Source of the DNA: Desulfovibrio sp.
GTDB lineage: Bacteria; Desulfobacterota; Desulfovibrionia; Desulfovibrionales; Desulfovibrionaceae
Assembly (NCBI GenBank): GCA_031276485.1
Contig: JAISMY010000041.1
Location: 1 to 60,028, forward strand
Length of the DNA: 60,028 nt
Direction: 5' to 3'
The notes under the pieces are model-generated. The model was not told the origin of the DNA. It did no database searches and worked only from the letters and a program-made list of their open reading frames with translations. The translations under genes and the position numbers were made by a program. This document shows, in pieces, positions 24,849 through 32,636 of this stretch. The number at the start of each line of letters is the position of its first letter. Position 1 is the stretch's first letter.

Positions 24849-25287
24849 CATGAAAACGGCAGGCATGGCCCTGGCTCTTGTTATCGCCGGCATCGGAGGC
24901 TTTTTTCTCTATCTGGACAAGGCCTTTCCGGAGGTTCGTTGCGAAGCCGCCCATCTTGTCGCGCCGGAAGGTTATGAAGACTGCCTGAGCTGCCACGTCA
25001 AGGTGACGGCCCAGGTCACCCAGGACTGGCAGGAATCAAAACACGGAGTTATGTTGGTCAAATGCGTGGTCTGTCACGGCGAACCCGACGGCAAAGGCTC
25101 CATACCCTTTGCCGCCCGACCGGATCAGCAGATGATCTGTTCCCGTTGCCACGACCCGGCCATGCAGCGCATGACGGCAAAATACGGAGAAGCGCCGGAC
25201 TGCAATACCTGCCATCCGCGCCACCAGAACCCGATGCATGCCGACGCTTACCAAAAAACGGCGGTTTCCGGCAAAACTTCTTTCTGA
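24838..25287 (+). CDS. napM: NapM-type tetraheme cytochrome c
   Basis: A small periplasmic multiheme cytochrome taken to link NapC and NapA in Desulfovibrio, where napB is absent. After an N-terminal hydrophobic segment (about 6-26), four CXXCH sites appear: CLSCH, CVVCH, CSRCH and CNTCH, with extra His residues suitable as sixth ligands. The protein has 149 residues. GGAGGAGG lies before ATG 24838. It resembles NapM of the napCMADGH cluster described from Desulfovibrio desulfuricans; the assignment rests on heme count and position. Confidence 0.8.
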   Translation: MRSNMKTAGMALALVIAGIGGFFLYLDKAFPEVRCEAAHLVAPEGYEDCLSCHVKVTAQVTQDWQESKHGVMLVKCVVCHGEPDGKGSIPFAARPDQQMICSRCHDPAMQRMTAKYGEAPDCNTCHPRHQNPMHADAYQKTAVSGKTSF

Positions 25288-25320
25288 TTTTCCGGAATGG
25301 AAACAGAATAATCGCGCAGA

Positions 25321-25399
25321 AAGGCATACCCGGCTATTCCGGGCGTCAAGCGGGAATCTGCACAAAAGAGAAAAGTTTCAAACCATAGAGGAAGTTACG
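25321..25399 (+). promoter_or_regulatory. shared leader element, copy 3 (long form), before napA
   Basis: This copy starts with CATACCCGGCTATTCCGGGC and GTCAAGCGGGAATC, a hairpin followed by a fixed string, then AGTTTCAAACCATAGAGGAA before ATG 25400. The long form recurs on the reverse strand at 53776-53850 before the ABC exporter gene, about three bases in four identical. Confidence 0.65.
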
Positions 25400-27658
25400 A
25401 TGAACGTATCAAGACGTGAATTTTTGAAAGCTTCCGCCGCGGCCGCGGCTCTCAGCATGGTCGGCGGTCCCTGCCTCGCCGCCGGCAAAGACGACGGCGT
25501 GGACAAATGGGTCAAGGGAGTCTGTCGCTACTGCGGCACGGGCTGCGGAGTTCTGGTCGGCGTCAGGGGCGACAAGGCGGTCGCCGTCAAGGGCGATCCC
25601 AACAATCACAATGCCGGCTTTCTCTGCCTCAAGGGGTCCATGCTCATCCCCGTCATCTATACGCCGGACCGCATCACAGAACCGATGATCCGCAGAGGCG
25701 GCAAAAGCAGCCCTCTGGAAAAGGTATCATGGGACGAAGCCCTGGAATTCGCGGCCAAACCCTTCCGCGATGCAGCGGCCGCCGCCGGACCGTCGGCCGT
25801 GGCCTACTACGGCTCCGGGCAGGCGCTGACCGAAGAATCCTACCTGGCCAACAAAATCTGGAAAGCCGGCTTCAAGACCAACAATGTGGACGGCAACCCG
25901 CGCCTGTGCATGGCCTCCGCCGTTGCCGGCTATCTGACGACCTTCGGCAAAGACGAGCCCATGGGCACTTACGACGACATCGACGCCGCCACCTGCTTTT
26001 TCATCATCGGCTCCAACACGTCCGAAGCGCATCCCATTCTTTTCCGCCGCATAGCCCAGCGCAAGGAAAATTCCCCCGAGGTCAAGGTCATCGTAGCCGA
26101 CCCGCGCCGCACCAATACCTCGCGCATCGCGGACATGCACATGTCCTTCGTTCCCGGCACGGACCTCGCGCTGCTCAACGCCATGGCCCATGTCATCATC
26201 AATGAGGAGATGGACAACCAGCGCTTTTACAACCGCTATGTGAACTTTGTGGACAACGAAGGCAAACCGACAACATTTGAAAATTACAAGTCTTTTCTGG
26301 CCGATTACACGCCGGAAAAGGCGGCGCGGCTCACAGGGGTTCCCGCGGCCGACATCGTCAGAGCCGCGAAGACGTTTGCCGAATCATCGGCATCCCTGTC
26401 GCTCTGGTGCATGGGCATCAACCAGCGGGTACGCGGGGTCTGGGCCAACAACCTGATTCACAACCTGCACCTGCTCACGGGGCAGATCGGGCGTCCGGGA
26501 GCGTCCCCCCTGTCGCTTACGGGGCAGCCGAACGCCTGCGGCGGCGTGCGCGACACGGGTTCCCTGTCCCATCTGCTGCCTGCCGGGCGTATGGTGGCCA
26601 ATGAAAAACACCGCAACGAGATGGAAGATTTCTGGGGCGTCCCCCGAGGGACCATTCAGCCCAAAATGGGTCTGCATACGGTTGCCCTCTTTGAAGCCAT
26701 GGCCAAGGGCGACGTCAAGGCCGTCTTCATTCACTGCACCAACCCCGCCCACACCCTGCCCAACCTGAACAAACTGACCAAAGGGCTGGAAACGGCCTTT
26801 GTCGCGCAGACAGAATGCTTTATGGACGCCGAAACACTTAAGTACGCCGACGCGGTCTTCCCCGCCGCCTTCTGGTGCGAAACGGATGGCGTGTACGGCT
26901 GCACCGAGCGCCGTTACGCCCTTACCGAGCAGGCAATCAAGCCCATGGGCAACTGCAGGCCGGCCGTGCAGATACTGATGGATTTCGCCGCCAGGGCGGG
27001 CATTGATCCCAAGCTCTTCCCCTACAAAAACGCAGCGGACATCTGGGAGGAATGGCGCACTCTGAGCAAGGGGTCGCCTTACGATTTCTTCGGCATAACG
27101 CGGGCCAGACTGAAGAAGGAGTCCGGGATCAAGTGGCCCTGCCCCACGGAAACGCATCCTGGCACCAGACTGCGCTATGTGCGCGGTGAAGATCCCCTCG
27201 TGCCCGCCGACCATCCGGACCGCATCTTTTTTTACGGACGCCCGGACGGAAAAGCGAACGTCTTCCTGCGTCCTTATGCCCCGCCCTTTGAACCGGCCGA
27301 CAAGGACTACCCCTTTGTCCTGACCACCGGCCGGGTCATAGACCACTGGCACTCGGCAACCATGACCGGACAGGTGCCCGAACTGCGCAAGGCCTACCCT
27401 TCCGCCTTTGTAGAAATCAATCCCGAGGACGCGAAAAAACTGCGGATCAACAACGGCGACCCCGTTACTCTGGAAACGCGGCGCGACAAGATGACCTTCC
27501 CGGCAAGGGTCACGGACACCTGTATGCCGGGGCTTGTGTTCTGCCCCTTCTTCGACAAGAAGCTGCTGGTGAACAAGCTCTTTCACGATGCCGTGGACAA
27601 TGCGTCCAGGGAGCCGGAATACAAAATCTGCGCGACGAAAGTGTATAAGCAGGCGTGA
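25400..27658 (+). CDS. napA: periplasmic nitrate reductase, catalytic subunit
   Basis: NapA reduces nitrate to nitrite with a molybdenum bis-pterin cofactor. The chain has 752 residues, the size of the small monomeric Desulfovibrio form. MNVSRREFLKASAAAAALSM is a twin-arginine signal (R5, R6) and cleavage is likely near LAAGK. The [4Fe-4S] cysteines are C42, C45, C49 and C76 (CRYCGTGCG, GFLCLKG). C170 in NPRLCMASAV is the expected molybdenum ligand. The C-terminal domain with LTTGRVIDHWHSATMTGQVP (about 643-662) binds the pterin. The start lies in the shared leader element. NapC and NapM upstream deliver the electrons. Confidence 0.93.
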   Translation: MNVSRREFLKASAAAAALSMVGGPCLAAGKDDGVDKWVKGVCRYCGTGCGVLVGVRGDKAVAVKGDPNNHNAGFLCLKGSMLIPVIYTPDRITEPMIRRGGKSSPLEKVSWDEALEFAAKPFRDAAAAAGPSAVAYYGSGQALTEESYLANKIWKAGFKTNNVDGNPRLCMASAVAGYLTTFGKDEPMGTYDDIDAATCFFIIGSNTSEAHPILFRRIAQRKENSPEVKVIVADPRRTNTSRIADMHMSFVPGTDLALLNAMAHVIINEEMDNQRFYNRYVNFVDNEGKPTTFENYKSFLADYTPEKAARLTGVPAADIVRAAKTFAESSASLSLWCMGINQRVRGVWANNLIHNLHLLTGQIGRPGASPLSLTGQPNACGGVRDTGSLSHLLPAGRMVANEKHRNEMEDFWGVPRGTIQPKMGLHTVALFEAMAKGDVKAVFIHCTNPAHTLPNLNKLTKGLETAFVAQTECFMDAETLKYADAVFPAAFWCETDGVYGCTERRYALTEQAIKPMGNCRPAVQILMDFAARAGIDPKLFPYKNAADIWEEWRTLSKGSPYDFFGITRARLKKESGIKWPCPTETHPGTRLRYVRGEDPLVPADHPDRIFFYGRPDGKANVFLRPYAPPFEPADKDYPFVLTTGRVIDHWHSATMTGQVPELRKAYPSAFVEINPEDAKKLRINNGDPVTLETRRDKMTFPARVTDTCMPGLVFCPFFDKKLLVNKLFHDAVDNASREPEYKICATKVYKQA

Positions 27659-27764
27659 CGCCGGGTCCGGACCGCGGCCGCGCCAACGCGGTCGCGGTCC
27701 GGATGCGCGCCGGCGCATTGCAATATTGAGGGAGAACTATTTTACTCCGGCATAGGGGGCATAT

Positions 27765-28004
27765 ATGGCGGTAGCCGGTTTTTTACTGCAGACTTTGCCG
27801 GAAGACTCCGGCCGGGTGGAGACCGAGGCCGGATCCTTTCCGGAAATCACCACCTACGGCGTCCACCATGGCTGTTATGTGGTCGCCGTTGCCGAAGCCC
27901 CGGGCCTTGCCATGGAGGAACTGCTCACGCGCGTGCAGAGCGTTGACGGCGTGCTTGCCGCGTACGTCGCTTCCATGACCGTGGAGGACGAACTTGAGCC
28001 GTAG
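27765..28004 (+). CDS. napD: NapD, nitrate reductase maturation chaperone
   Basis: NapD binds the twin-arginine signal of NapA and holds it back until the cofactor is in place. The 79-residue chain shows the small ferredoxin-like pattern: AVAGFLLQTLPED, FPEITTYGVHHGCYVVAVAE and the RVQSVDGVLAAYVASMTVED strand with the VLxAxxV motif. It starts at ATG 27765 after AGGGGGC. It lies 106 bases after napA. No napG, napH or napB follows. Confidence 0.8.
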   Translation: MAVAGFLLQTLPEDSGRVETEAGSFPEITTYGVHHGCYVVAVAEAPGLAMEELLTRVQSVDGVLAAYVASMTVEDELEP

Positions 28005-28082
28005 TCGGTGCCGCCCTGATGCGTATTTTACCCCTGCCCTTCCTCTCATGGGATGTCACGCCGGTATTGTCGTGAATTGTCG

Positions 28083-28150
28083 TAACAGGCGTGAAGACCG
28101 TAAAGCAAAAAAACGCGATTTTTGCTTTTTGCTCACGCCGTCTGCGGCAG
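28083..28150 (+). terminator. paired-hairpin repeat after napD (copy 1 of 2)
   Basis: Outer stem GGCGTGA/TCACGCC surrounds inner stem AAGCAAAAA/TTTTTGCTT. The same element, reversed, is at 40040-40106. Both copies follow the end of a gene, which suits a two-way terminator. Confidence 0.6.
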
Positions 28151-28245
28151 CGCGTCCGGCGTCTGTGTCATGACATTCTGCGAATGACACGGCACCTGGA
28201 AGAGTTCACATAACAGGGCGGGTTGTTTCCGCCTGCGTGAGGCCG

Positions 28246-28701
28246 ATGCGCGATCGTTTGATCCTCTGTTACGCGCGTGTTGCCTTTGCCGGGAAAAGTC
28301 CCGTTATGCCCGGCACTTGTGGTTCCTTGGCCGCCTTGCTGACGGCGCCGTATCTTTTCGTGCCGTTGCCTGTTGCCGGGCGTCTGTTGTTTCTGGCGCT
28401 TATCCTGGCAAGCGGAATATGGGCTTCCGGGCGGGCGGAAAAACTGCTGCGCAGGGTCGATCCCCCGGAAGTGGTCATCGACGAGTTTTTCGGGCAATGG
28501 TTGGCTCTGCTGCCTTTTGCCGCGCCGAGCTTTGCGGAGTATGCCGCGGCCTTCATCCTTTTTCGCTTTTTCGATATTACCAAGCTCCGGCCCGTCAAGG
28601 ATCTGGAGGCCGTTGCCGGCGGCGCGGGCATCATGCTTGACGATGCCGCCGCCGGACTGTACGCCGCGCTGTGCCTCGGCCTGCTCCGCATGCTGTTTTG
28701 A
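28246..28701 (+). CDS. pgpA: phosphatidylglycerophosphatase A
   Basis: It removes phosphate from phosphatidylglycerophosphate to give phosphatidylglycerol at the inner membrane. About 151 residues, with ARVAFAGKSPVMPGTCGSLA (about 9-28), VDPPEVVIDEFFGQWLALL (about 70-88), where the acidic DE pair is typical of PgpA, and FRFFDITKLRPVKDLE (about 104-119); hydrophobic segments alternate with these. ATG 28246 or GTG 28237 may be the start. It is a single gene between the nap cluster and a repeat-rich gap. Confidence 0.87.
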   Translation: MRDRLILCYARVAFAGKSPVMPGTCGSLAALLTAPYLFVPLPVAGRLLFLALILASGIWASGRAEKLLRRVDPPEVVIDEFFGQWLALLPFAAPSFAEYAAAFILFRFFDITKLRPVKDLEAVAGGAGIMLDDAAAGLYAALCLGLLRMLF

Positions 28702-28955
28702 CGAGCGCATCCTGCGCAAAGTAGTCCTGGATTTCAAGCTGACAGCGGTCTTGTCTGTTCAGATATTCCTCATCTCAAGTTGCATTCAAAATCGCTTGAA
28801 TGCCAAACGCAAAAGTTTTTCCTGATTACGTACCATGTTCAGCCACTCTTCATCGATCTGAAAAAACAGATATTCTCTTTGAAACCAAAGAGTTCTGAAC
28901 ACCTCGAAAACCTGTTCAATTTCAGGGAGAGATGAGTGAGCCTACACCCCTCTCC

Positions 28956-29036
28956 GTCATTCTGAGCGAAGCAAAGAATCTATCTTCCCGGCTTCGAGAG
29001 GCATAAAGATGGATTCTTCGCTTCGCTCAGAATGAC
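28956..29036. repeat. CATTCTGAGCGAAG long inverted repeat
   Basis: Two 25-base arms, starting GTCATTCTGAGCGAAGC and ending GCTTCGCTCAGAATGAC, with one mismatch, are separated by 31 bases. The arm sequence is one I know as a widespread intergenic repeat in many bacterial genomes. It lies in the 570-bp gap 28702-29271, which also holds repeat copy D and no gene that I can see. Confidence 0.75.
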
Positions 29037-29066
29037 CTTTCCCTGATCTTCGTAACTTGCCGCATT

Positions 29067-29175
29067 AGGGCATTTCACACTTGAAATGCTCTGTAGGGAT
29101 TTGTTGAAATCCCTGCCGCGAGATGCGTGCAGGCGGGCTTTGCCTGCCGTGAATGCGCATCTCAAGCGCAAAATG
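29067..29175 (+). repeat. multi-hairpin intergenic repeat, copy D
   Basis: Hairpin 1 is AGGGCATTTCA/TGAAATGCTCT (29067-29092), hairpin 2 GGGATTT/AAATCCC (29096-29113), followed by GCCGCGA, a CAGGCGGGCTTTGCCTGCCG stretch, and TCAAGCGCAAAATGC. The block order matches copies A and B. AGATGCG/CGCATCT adds an outer stem around the second half. Convergent pgpA (+) and flxA (-) end on either side. Confidence 0.6.
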
Positions 29176-29271
29176 CCATAGTGTTGTATATTTTCAAAGT
29201 TAAGCCGCTCCAGCCTCCGCCATACCAATTAGCTTTCTGCTGAAAGCAAATCGGCAGTAATGACTTCAACC

Positions 29272-30144
29272 TTACAGTTCGTTGGGCATGGCCCTGAGTT
29301 CGGCCATGCTGAACACAGGGCCGTCGATGCACACGTACTTGCCGCCGATGTTGCAACGGCCGCAGATGCCGATGCCGCATTTCATGCGCTTTTCCAAGGT
29401 GGTATAGATCTGTTCCGGCGCGAATTTCAGTTTTTCCAGAGCCTGCAGCGTGAACTTGATCATGATGGGCGGCCCGCAGGTTATTGCCACGCAATTTTTC
29501 GGATCAGGATTCATTTCCAGAAGCACGTTGGGTATAAGCCCCACCTTGTGCTGCCAGCCCTCGGCTTCGCGGTCTATGGTCAGGGTACACTCCAGGTCGG
29601 AGCGCCCGAGCCAGTCCGGAAGTTCCGAGGAAAAAGCCATGTCCTGCGGCGAGCGGGCTCCGTACAACAGACGTATCTTCCCGTAATCCTTGCGATTATC
29701 CAGCATAAACAGGAGCAGGGTGCGCAGCGGGGCCATGCCTATGCCGCCGCCGATAAAGACGATGTCTTTGCCTTTCATGTTGTCGTAGGGAAAGGAATTG
29801 CCGAGGGGGGCGCGGACGCCGATAGTATCGCCCGCCTGCAGGGCGTGCAGGGCCGTGGTGTTTTCGCCCGCGCGCATGACGCTGAACTGCAGGTATTCCC
29901 TGCGTGTGGGCGGGGAATTGATGACGAAGGTGGATTCACCGATGCCGAACATGGAAAGTTGACCCACCTGCCCCGGCTGAAAGGTGAACTCCCGCATCAG
30001 TTGTTCGTCTTCCAGCACGACACGGAAGGTTTTTATGGTCGGGGTTTCGGTGATCACCTCAATCACCCTGGCAAGCGCAGGCAGGTACGGGTTGCGCGCG
30101 CCGTTGGTCGGACGCGGGGCGGTTGCGCCGGTTTGCTCAGACAT
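29272..30144 (-). CDS. flxA: FlxA, FAD/NAD-binding subunit of the Flx-Hdr complex
   Basis: It oxidises NADH and feeds electrons to the other Flx subunits. The 290-residue chain has a ferredoxin-reductase-like FAD domain (LARVIEVITETPTIKTFRVV, about 25-44), an NAD domain with VFIGGGIGMAPLRTLLLFML (about 130-149) and YGARSPQDMAF, and a C-terminal [2Fe-2S] motif MKCGIGICGRCNIGGKYVC as in PyrK-type proteins. ATG 30144 overlaps the flxB stop by 8 bases and follows AAGGAGG. It is the last gene of the operon. Confidence 0.88.
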   Translation of the reverse strand: MSEQTGATAPRPTNGARNPYLPALARVIEVITETPTIKTFRVVLEDEQLMREFTFQPGQVGQLSMFGIGESTFVINSPPTRREYLQFSVMRAGENTTALHALQAGDTIGVRAPLGNSFPYDNMKGKDIVFIGGGIGMAPLRTLLLFMLDNRKDYGKIRLLYGARSPQDMAFSSELPDWLGRSDLECTLTIDREAEGWQHKVGLIPNVLLEMNPDPKNCVAITCGPPIMIKFTLQALEKLKFAPEQIYTTLEKRMKCGIGICGRCNIGGKYVCIDGPVFSMAELRAMPNEL

Positions 30145-31186
30145 TGGCGGCCTCCTTAACGGCGTCAAGCACGATTTTTCTGATGTCCACGGAAGACGGG
30201 CAGCTTTTGATGCAGCGTCCGCAACCGCAACAGGAGAAGCGGCCGGCATGCAGCGAAGGGTAGTAGGAAAACTTGTGGCCTACCCTGTTTTTAAGGCGGT
30301 CCGCCTTGTTCGGCCTGGGGTTGTGCCCGCTGGCTTCGAGGGTGAAGAGCGGGGACATGCAGTTGTCCCAGGAACGCAGGCGCACACCGGAGAGGCCGTC
30401 GCTTTCGTCCGTTATGTTGAAACAGTAACAGGTGGGGCACAGATAGGTGCAGGCCCCGCAGTACAGACAGTGCGCGCTCTCGTTTTTCCAGAACTCGGCG
30501 GAGGAGAACAGGGACGCCAGAGCCGCCGGGGCGGCGGACAGTTCCGCCGCCCCGGGCAGGGAATCTTCAACGGCCTTGACCGCGGCGAGGGCCGCGCCGG
30601 CCTGGGCTTCCGAGGCGGCGGGCAGGGATTCCGCAAAAGCCGCGCCTTGTTCGCTCAGGATGTCCAGCACCAGCCCCTGTTCCGTTTCCACGGCCAGAAC
30701 GTCCGCGCCCTGGGGGCTTGCGGGACCGCCGCCCACCCAGTTGCAGAAGCAGGTGTTCAGGGCGCTTTTGCAGGCCTTGACCACGAGCAGGGTCCGGCTG
30801 CGCCGGCGCAGGTAGTAGGTGTCCCTGGCCGAGCCGCCCGTGCCGGAACCGTTGTAGACGGGGTCAAAGGCCAGAAAGCCCCTGGCGTCGCAGGACAGGG
30901 CTCCGAAGACGACGGCCGGTCCGGGTTCGGGGGATTCCGTCAGCGCCGGCCGCTCCGCCTTTAGATCAAAGCTGAAGAGCGTTTCGCTGCGGGGAAAGAC
31001 GACATGTTTGCAGGATTCGGTCGGACGCGCGCCGAGTTCCGGCGCATCGCCGGGTTTGAGGGGACGGTAGACCACGGCGCCGCCTTCGCGGCGCGGGGCG
31101 TAGACTGTGCCGGTTTCGGCGACGCGGGCCAGAAAGCCCGGCAGGGCGTCAAACGAGATGAACTTTTTCACGGTGTCGGCGCTCAT
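30137..31186 (-). CDS. flxB: FlxB, iron-sulfur subunit of the Flx-Hdr complex
   Basis: An electron-relay protein of 349 residues related to anaerobic sulfite reductase subunit A. The N-terminal half has no cluster but carries ALSCDARGFLAFDPV and TCFCNWVGGG; the C-terminal third has CLYCGACTYLCPTCYCF and SCCGCGRCIKSCPSSVD, two [4Fe-4S] sites. The middle (about 175-225) is Ala-rich. Its ATG overlaps the flxC stop as TAATG. Confidence 0.85.
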   Translation of the reverse strand: MSADTVKKFISFDALPGFLARVAETGTVYAPRREGGAVVYRPLKPGDAPELGARPTESCKHVVFPRSETLFSFDLKAERPALTESPEPGPAVVFGALSCDARGFLAFDPVYNGSGTGGSARDTYYLRRRSRTLLVVKACKSALNTCFCNWVGGGPASPQGADVLAVETEQGLVLDILSEQGAAFAESLPAASEAQAGAALAAVKAVEDSLPGAAELSAAPAALASLFSSAEFWKNESAHCLYCGACTYLCPTCYCFNITDESDGLSGVRLRSWDNCMSPLFTLEASGHNPRPNKADRLKNRVGHKFSYYPSLHAGRFSCCGCGRCIKSCPSSVDIRKIVLDAVKEAANV

Positions 31187-32148
31187 TACCAGTCCCTCTC
31201 TTTGATTGTCGATTCTTCGATATTGAAGGTGAGCAGGGGCGGGGTTCCGGTAGCGATGCCCGCCTTGTAGCCGAACAGGTTTTCCACGCGGCGGGACAGG
31301 GCGCGTTTGAGTTTCAGCACGGGGATGCCGAGCGGGCAGGCGCGTTCGCACTCCCCGCAGCCCGTACAGCGCCCGGACAGGTGTACGGCATGAATAACCT
31401 GGAAAAAGAGCTTGTCGGGCACGTCGTCCGTCTGCCCGATCCAGTGCGGTTCACGGCTCGCGGCAATACAGTGGTCCCTGCACACGCAGAGCGGGCAGGC
31501 GTTGCGGCAGGCGTAACAGCGGATGCAACGGGACATTTCCTTTTCCCAGAACGCTTTGAGTTCCTCCGTGCCGCGGGCCTCAAAGGCGGCGATATCCGCG
31601 TAGGCGTCCTCGACAACGGTCGGAGCGCGGCGTATGCCGACAAAGACATCGGCGTTTTCGGCGTTCGGGAAAATACAGCGTCCGCACTTGTCGGCCGCGA
31701 TATCTTTTTTGGCCAGACGCACTTCGCCTTTCGGCGTATCCAGCGCCACATTGTCGCCGTCTTCGCGCAGGGCGCCGACTTCGCCCGGCTCACAGACGCC
31801 GGCCAGGGCCGCGGCGACCTTGTCCACGTCAATCACGCCCTCACAGGGGTAGCCGATGACGTGCACCTCCTCTCTTATGATCAGGGTTTCAGTCGCCAGT
31901 TGGCCGACGGAGCGGGCATCGCAGCCTTTGGCCACGACGCCGACCTTGCTGCCTTTGAGCGCGGGCAGGTACAGCGCCGGGTTGTTGACGGAGAGAAAGC
32001 CCGCGCTGAAGTTTTGCAGGTCGGCCTCGCCGCGTATGAAGAGCGGCGCCGCGCGCAGGGGTTCCGGGCCGGCGCCCCAGCCGATGACGCAGGAAAGGTC
32101 CGGCAGCGCCGCCTTGATTGCCGATTTGAGCTCATCCTGTATGGACAT
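31186..32148 (-). CDS. flxC: FlxC, iron-sulfur subunit of the Flx-Hdr complex
   Basis: A 320-residue relay protein. The first part resembles the FrhB/FdhB-type domain (VGVVAKGCDARSVGQLATE, about 67-85; GYPCEGVIDVDKVAAAL), followed by CGRCIFPNAENADVF, CIRCYACRNACPLCVCRDHC (about 205-224) and CTGCGECERACPLGIPVL, giving several [4Fe-4S] clusters. ATG 32148 follows AAGGAG; an upstream Met at 32172 is in frame but lacks a site. Confidence 0.85.
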   Translation of the reverse strand: MSIQDELKSAIKAALPDLSCVIGWGAGPEPLRAAPLFIRGEADLQNFSAGFLSVNNPALYLPALKGSKVGVVAKGCDARSVGQLATETLIIREEVHVIGYPCEGVIDVDKVAAALAGVCEPGEVGALREDGDNVALDTPKGEVRLAKKDIAADKCGRCIFPNAENADVFVGIRRAPTVVEDAYADIAAFEARGTEELKAFWEKEMSRCIRCYACRNACPLCVCRDHCIAASREPHWIGQTDDVPDKLFFQVIHAVHLSGRCTGCGECERACPLGIPVLKLKRALSRRVENLFGYKAGIATGTPPLLTFNIEESTIKERDW

Positions 32149-32168
32149 GGAATCTCCTTGTTCGGTTT

Positions 32169-32636
32169 TCAAACCGCCGCCGCGTCCGGGCGGTGGCGGT
32201 CAGCCGGCCGGGAGGCGCCGGCAAACGGTTGTGCCGGGCCCAGCGCATGAATCTGCGCCGTGAACGTTTCCACAACATGCTGCCAGCGCTGCCCTTCCGA
32301 GGCTGAAACCCAGGTATATTCAAAGCGGCGCGGGTCTATGCCCAGCACGGGGAGAAGCCCCTTGAGCACCTCCAGGCGGCGGCGGGCATAGTAGTTGCCC
32401 TCGGCGTAATGGCAGTCGCGCGGATGGCAGCCGGAAACCAGCACGCCGTCCGCGCCGCCGACAAGAGCCTTCATCACGAAAAGGGGATTGATGCGCCCCG
32501 AGCAGGGCACGCGGATGATGCGCAGATCCGTGGGCTGGGTGAAGCGGCCGACTCCGGCCGTATCGGCCCCGCCGTAAGAACACCAGTTACAGAGAAAACC
32601 GACGACGCGGAGTTCTTTTCCTTCTAGAACCGACAT
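32169..32636 (-). CDS. flxD: FlxD, MvhD-type iron-sulfur adaptor
   Basis: This [2Fe-2S] protein links Flx to HdrA, as MvhD does in methanogens. In 155 residues it has FLCNWCSYGGADTAG (about 14-28), RVPCSGRI (about 42-49) and SGCHPRDCHYAEGNYYA (about 68-84), the standard MvhD cysteines. It overlaps the hdrA end by 13 bases. The last 20 residues are basic and loosely conserved. Confidence 0.9.
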   Translation of the reverse strand: MSVLEGKELRVVGFLCNWCSYGGADTAGVGRFTQPTDLRIIRVPCSGRINPLFVMKALVGGADGVLVSGCHPRDCHYAEGNYYARRRLEVLKGLLPVLGIDPRRFEYTWVSASEGQRWQHVVETFTAQIHALGPAQPFAGASRPADRHRPDAAAV

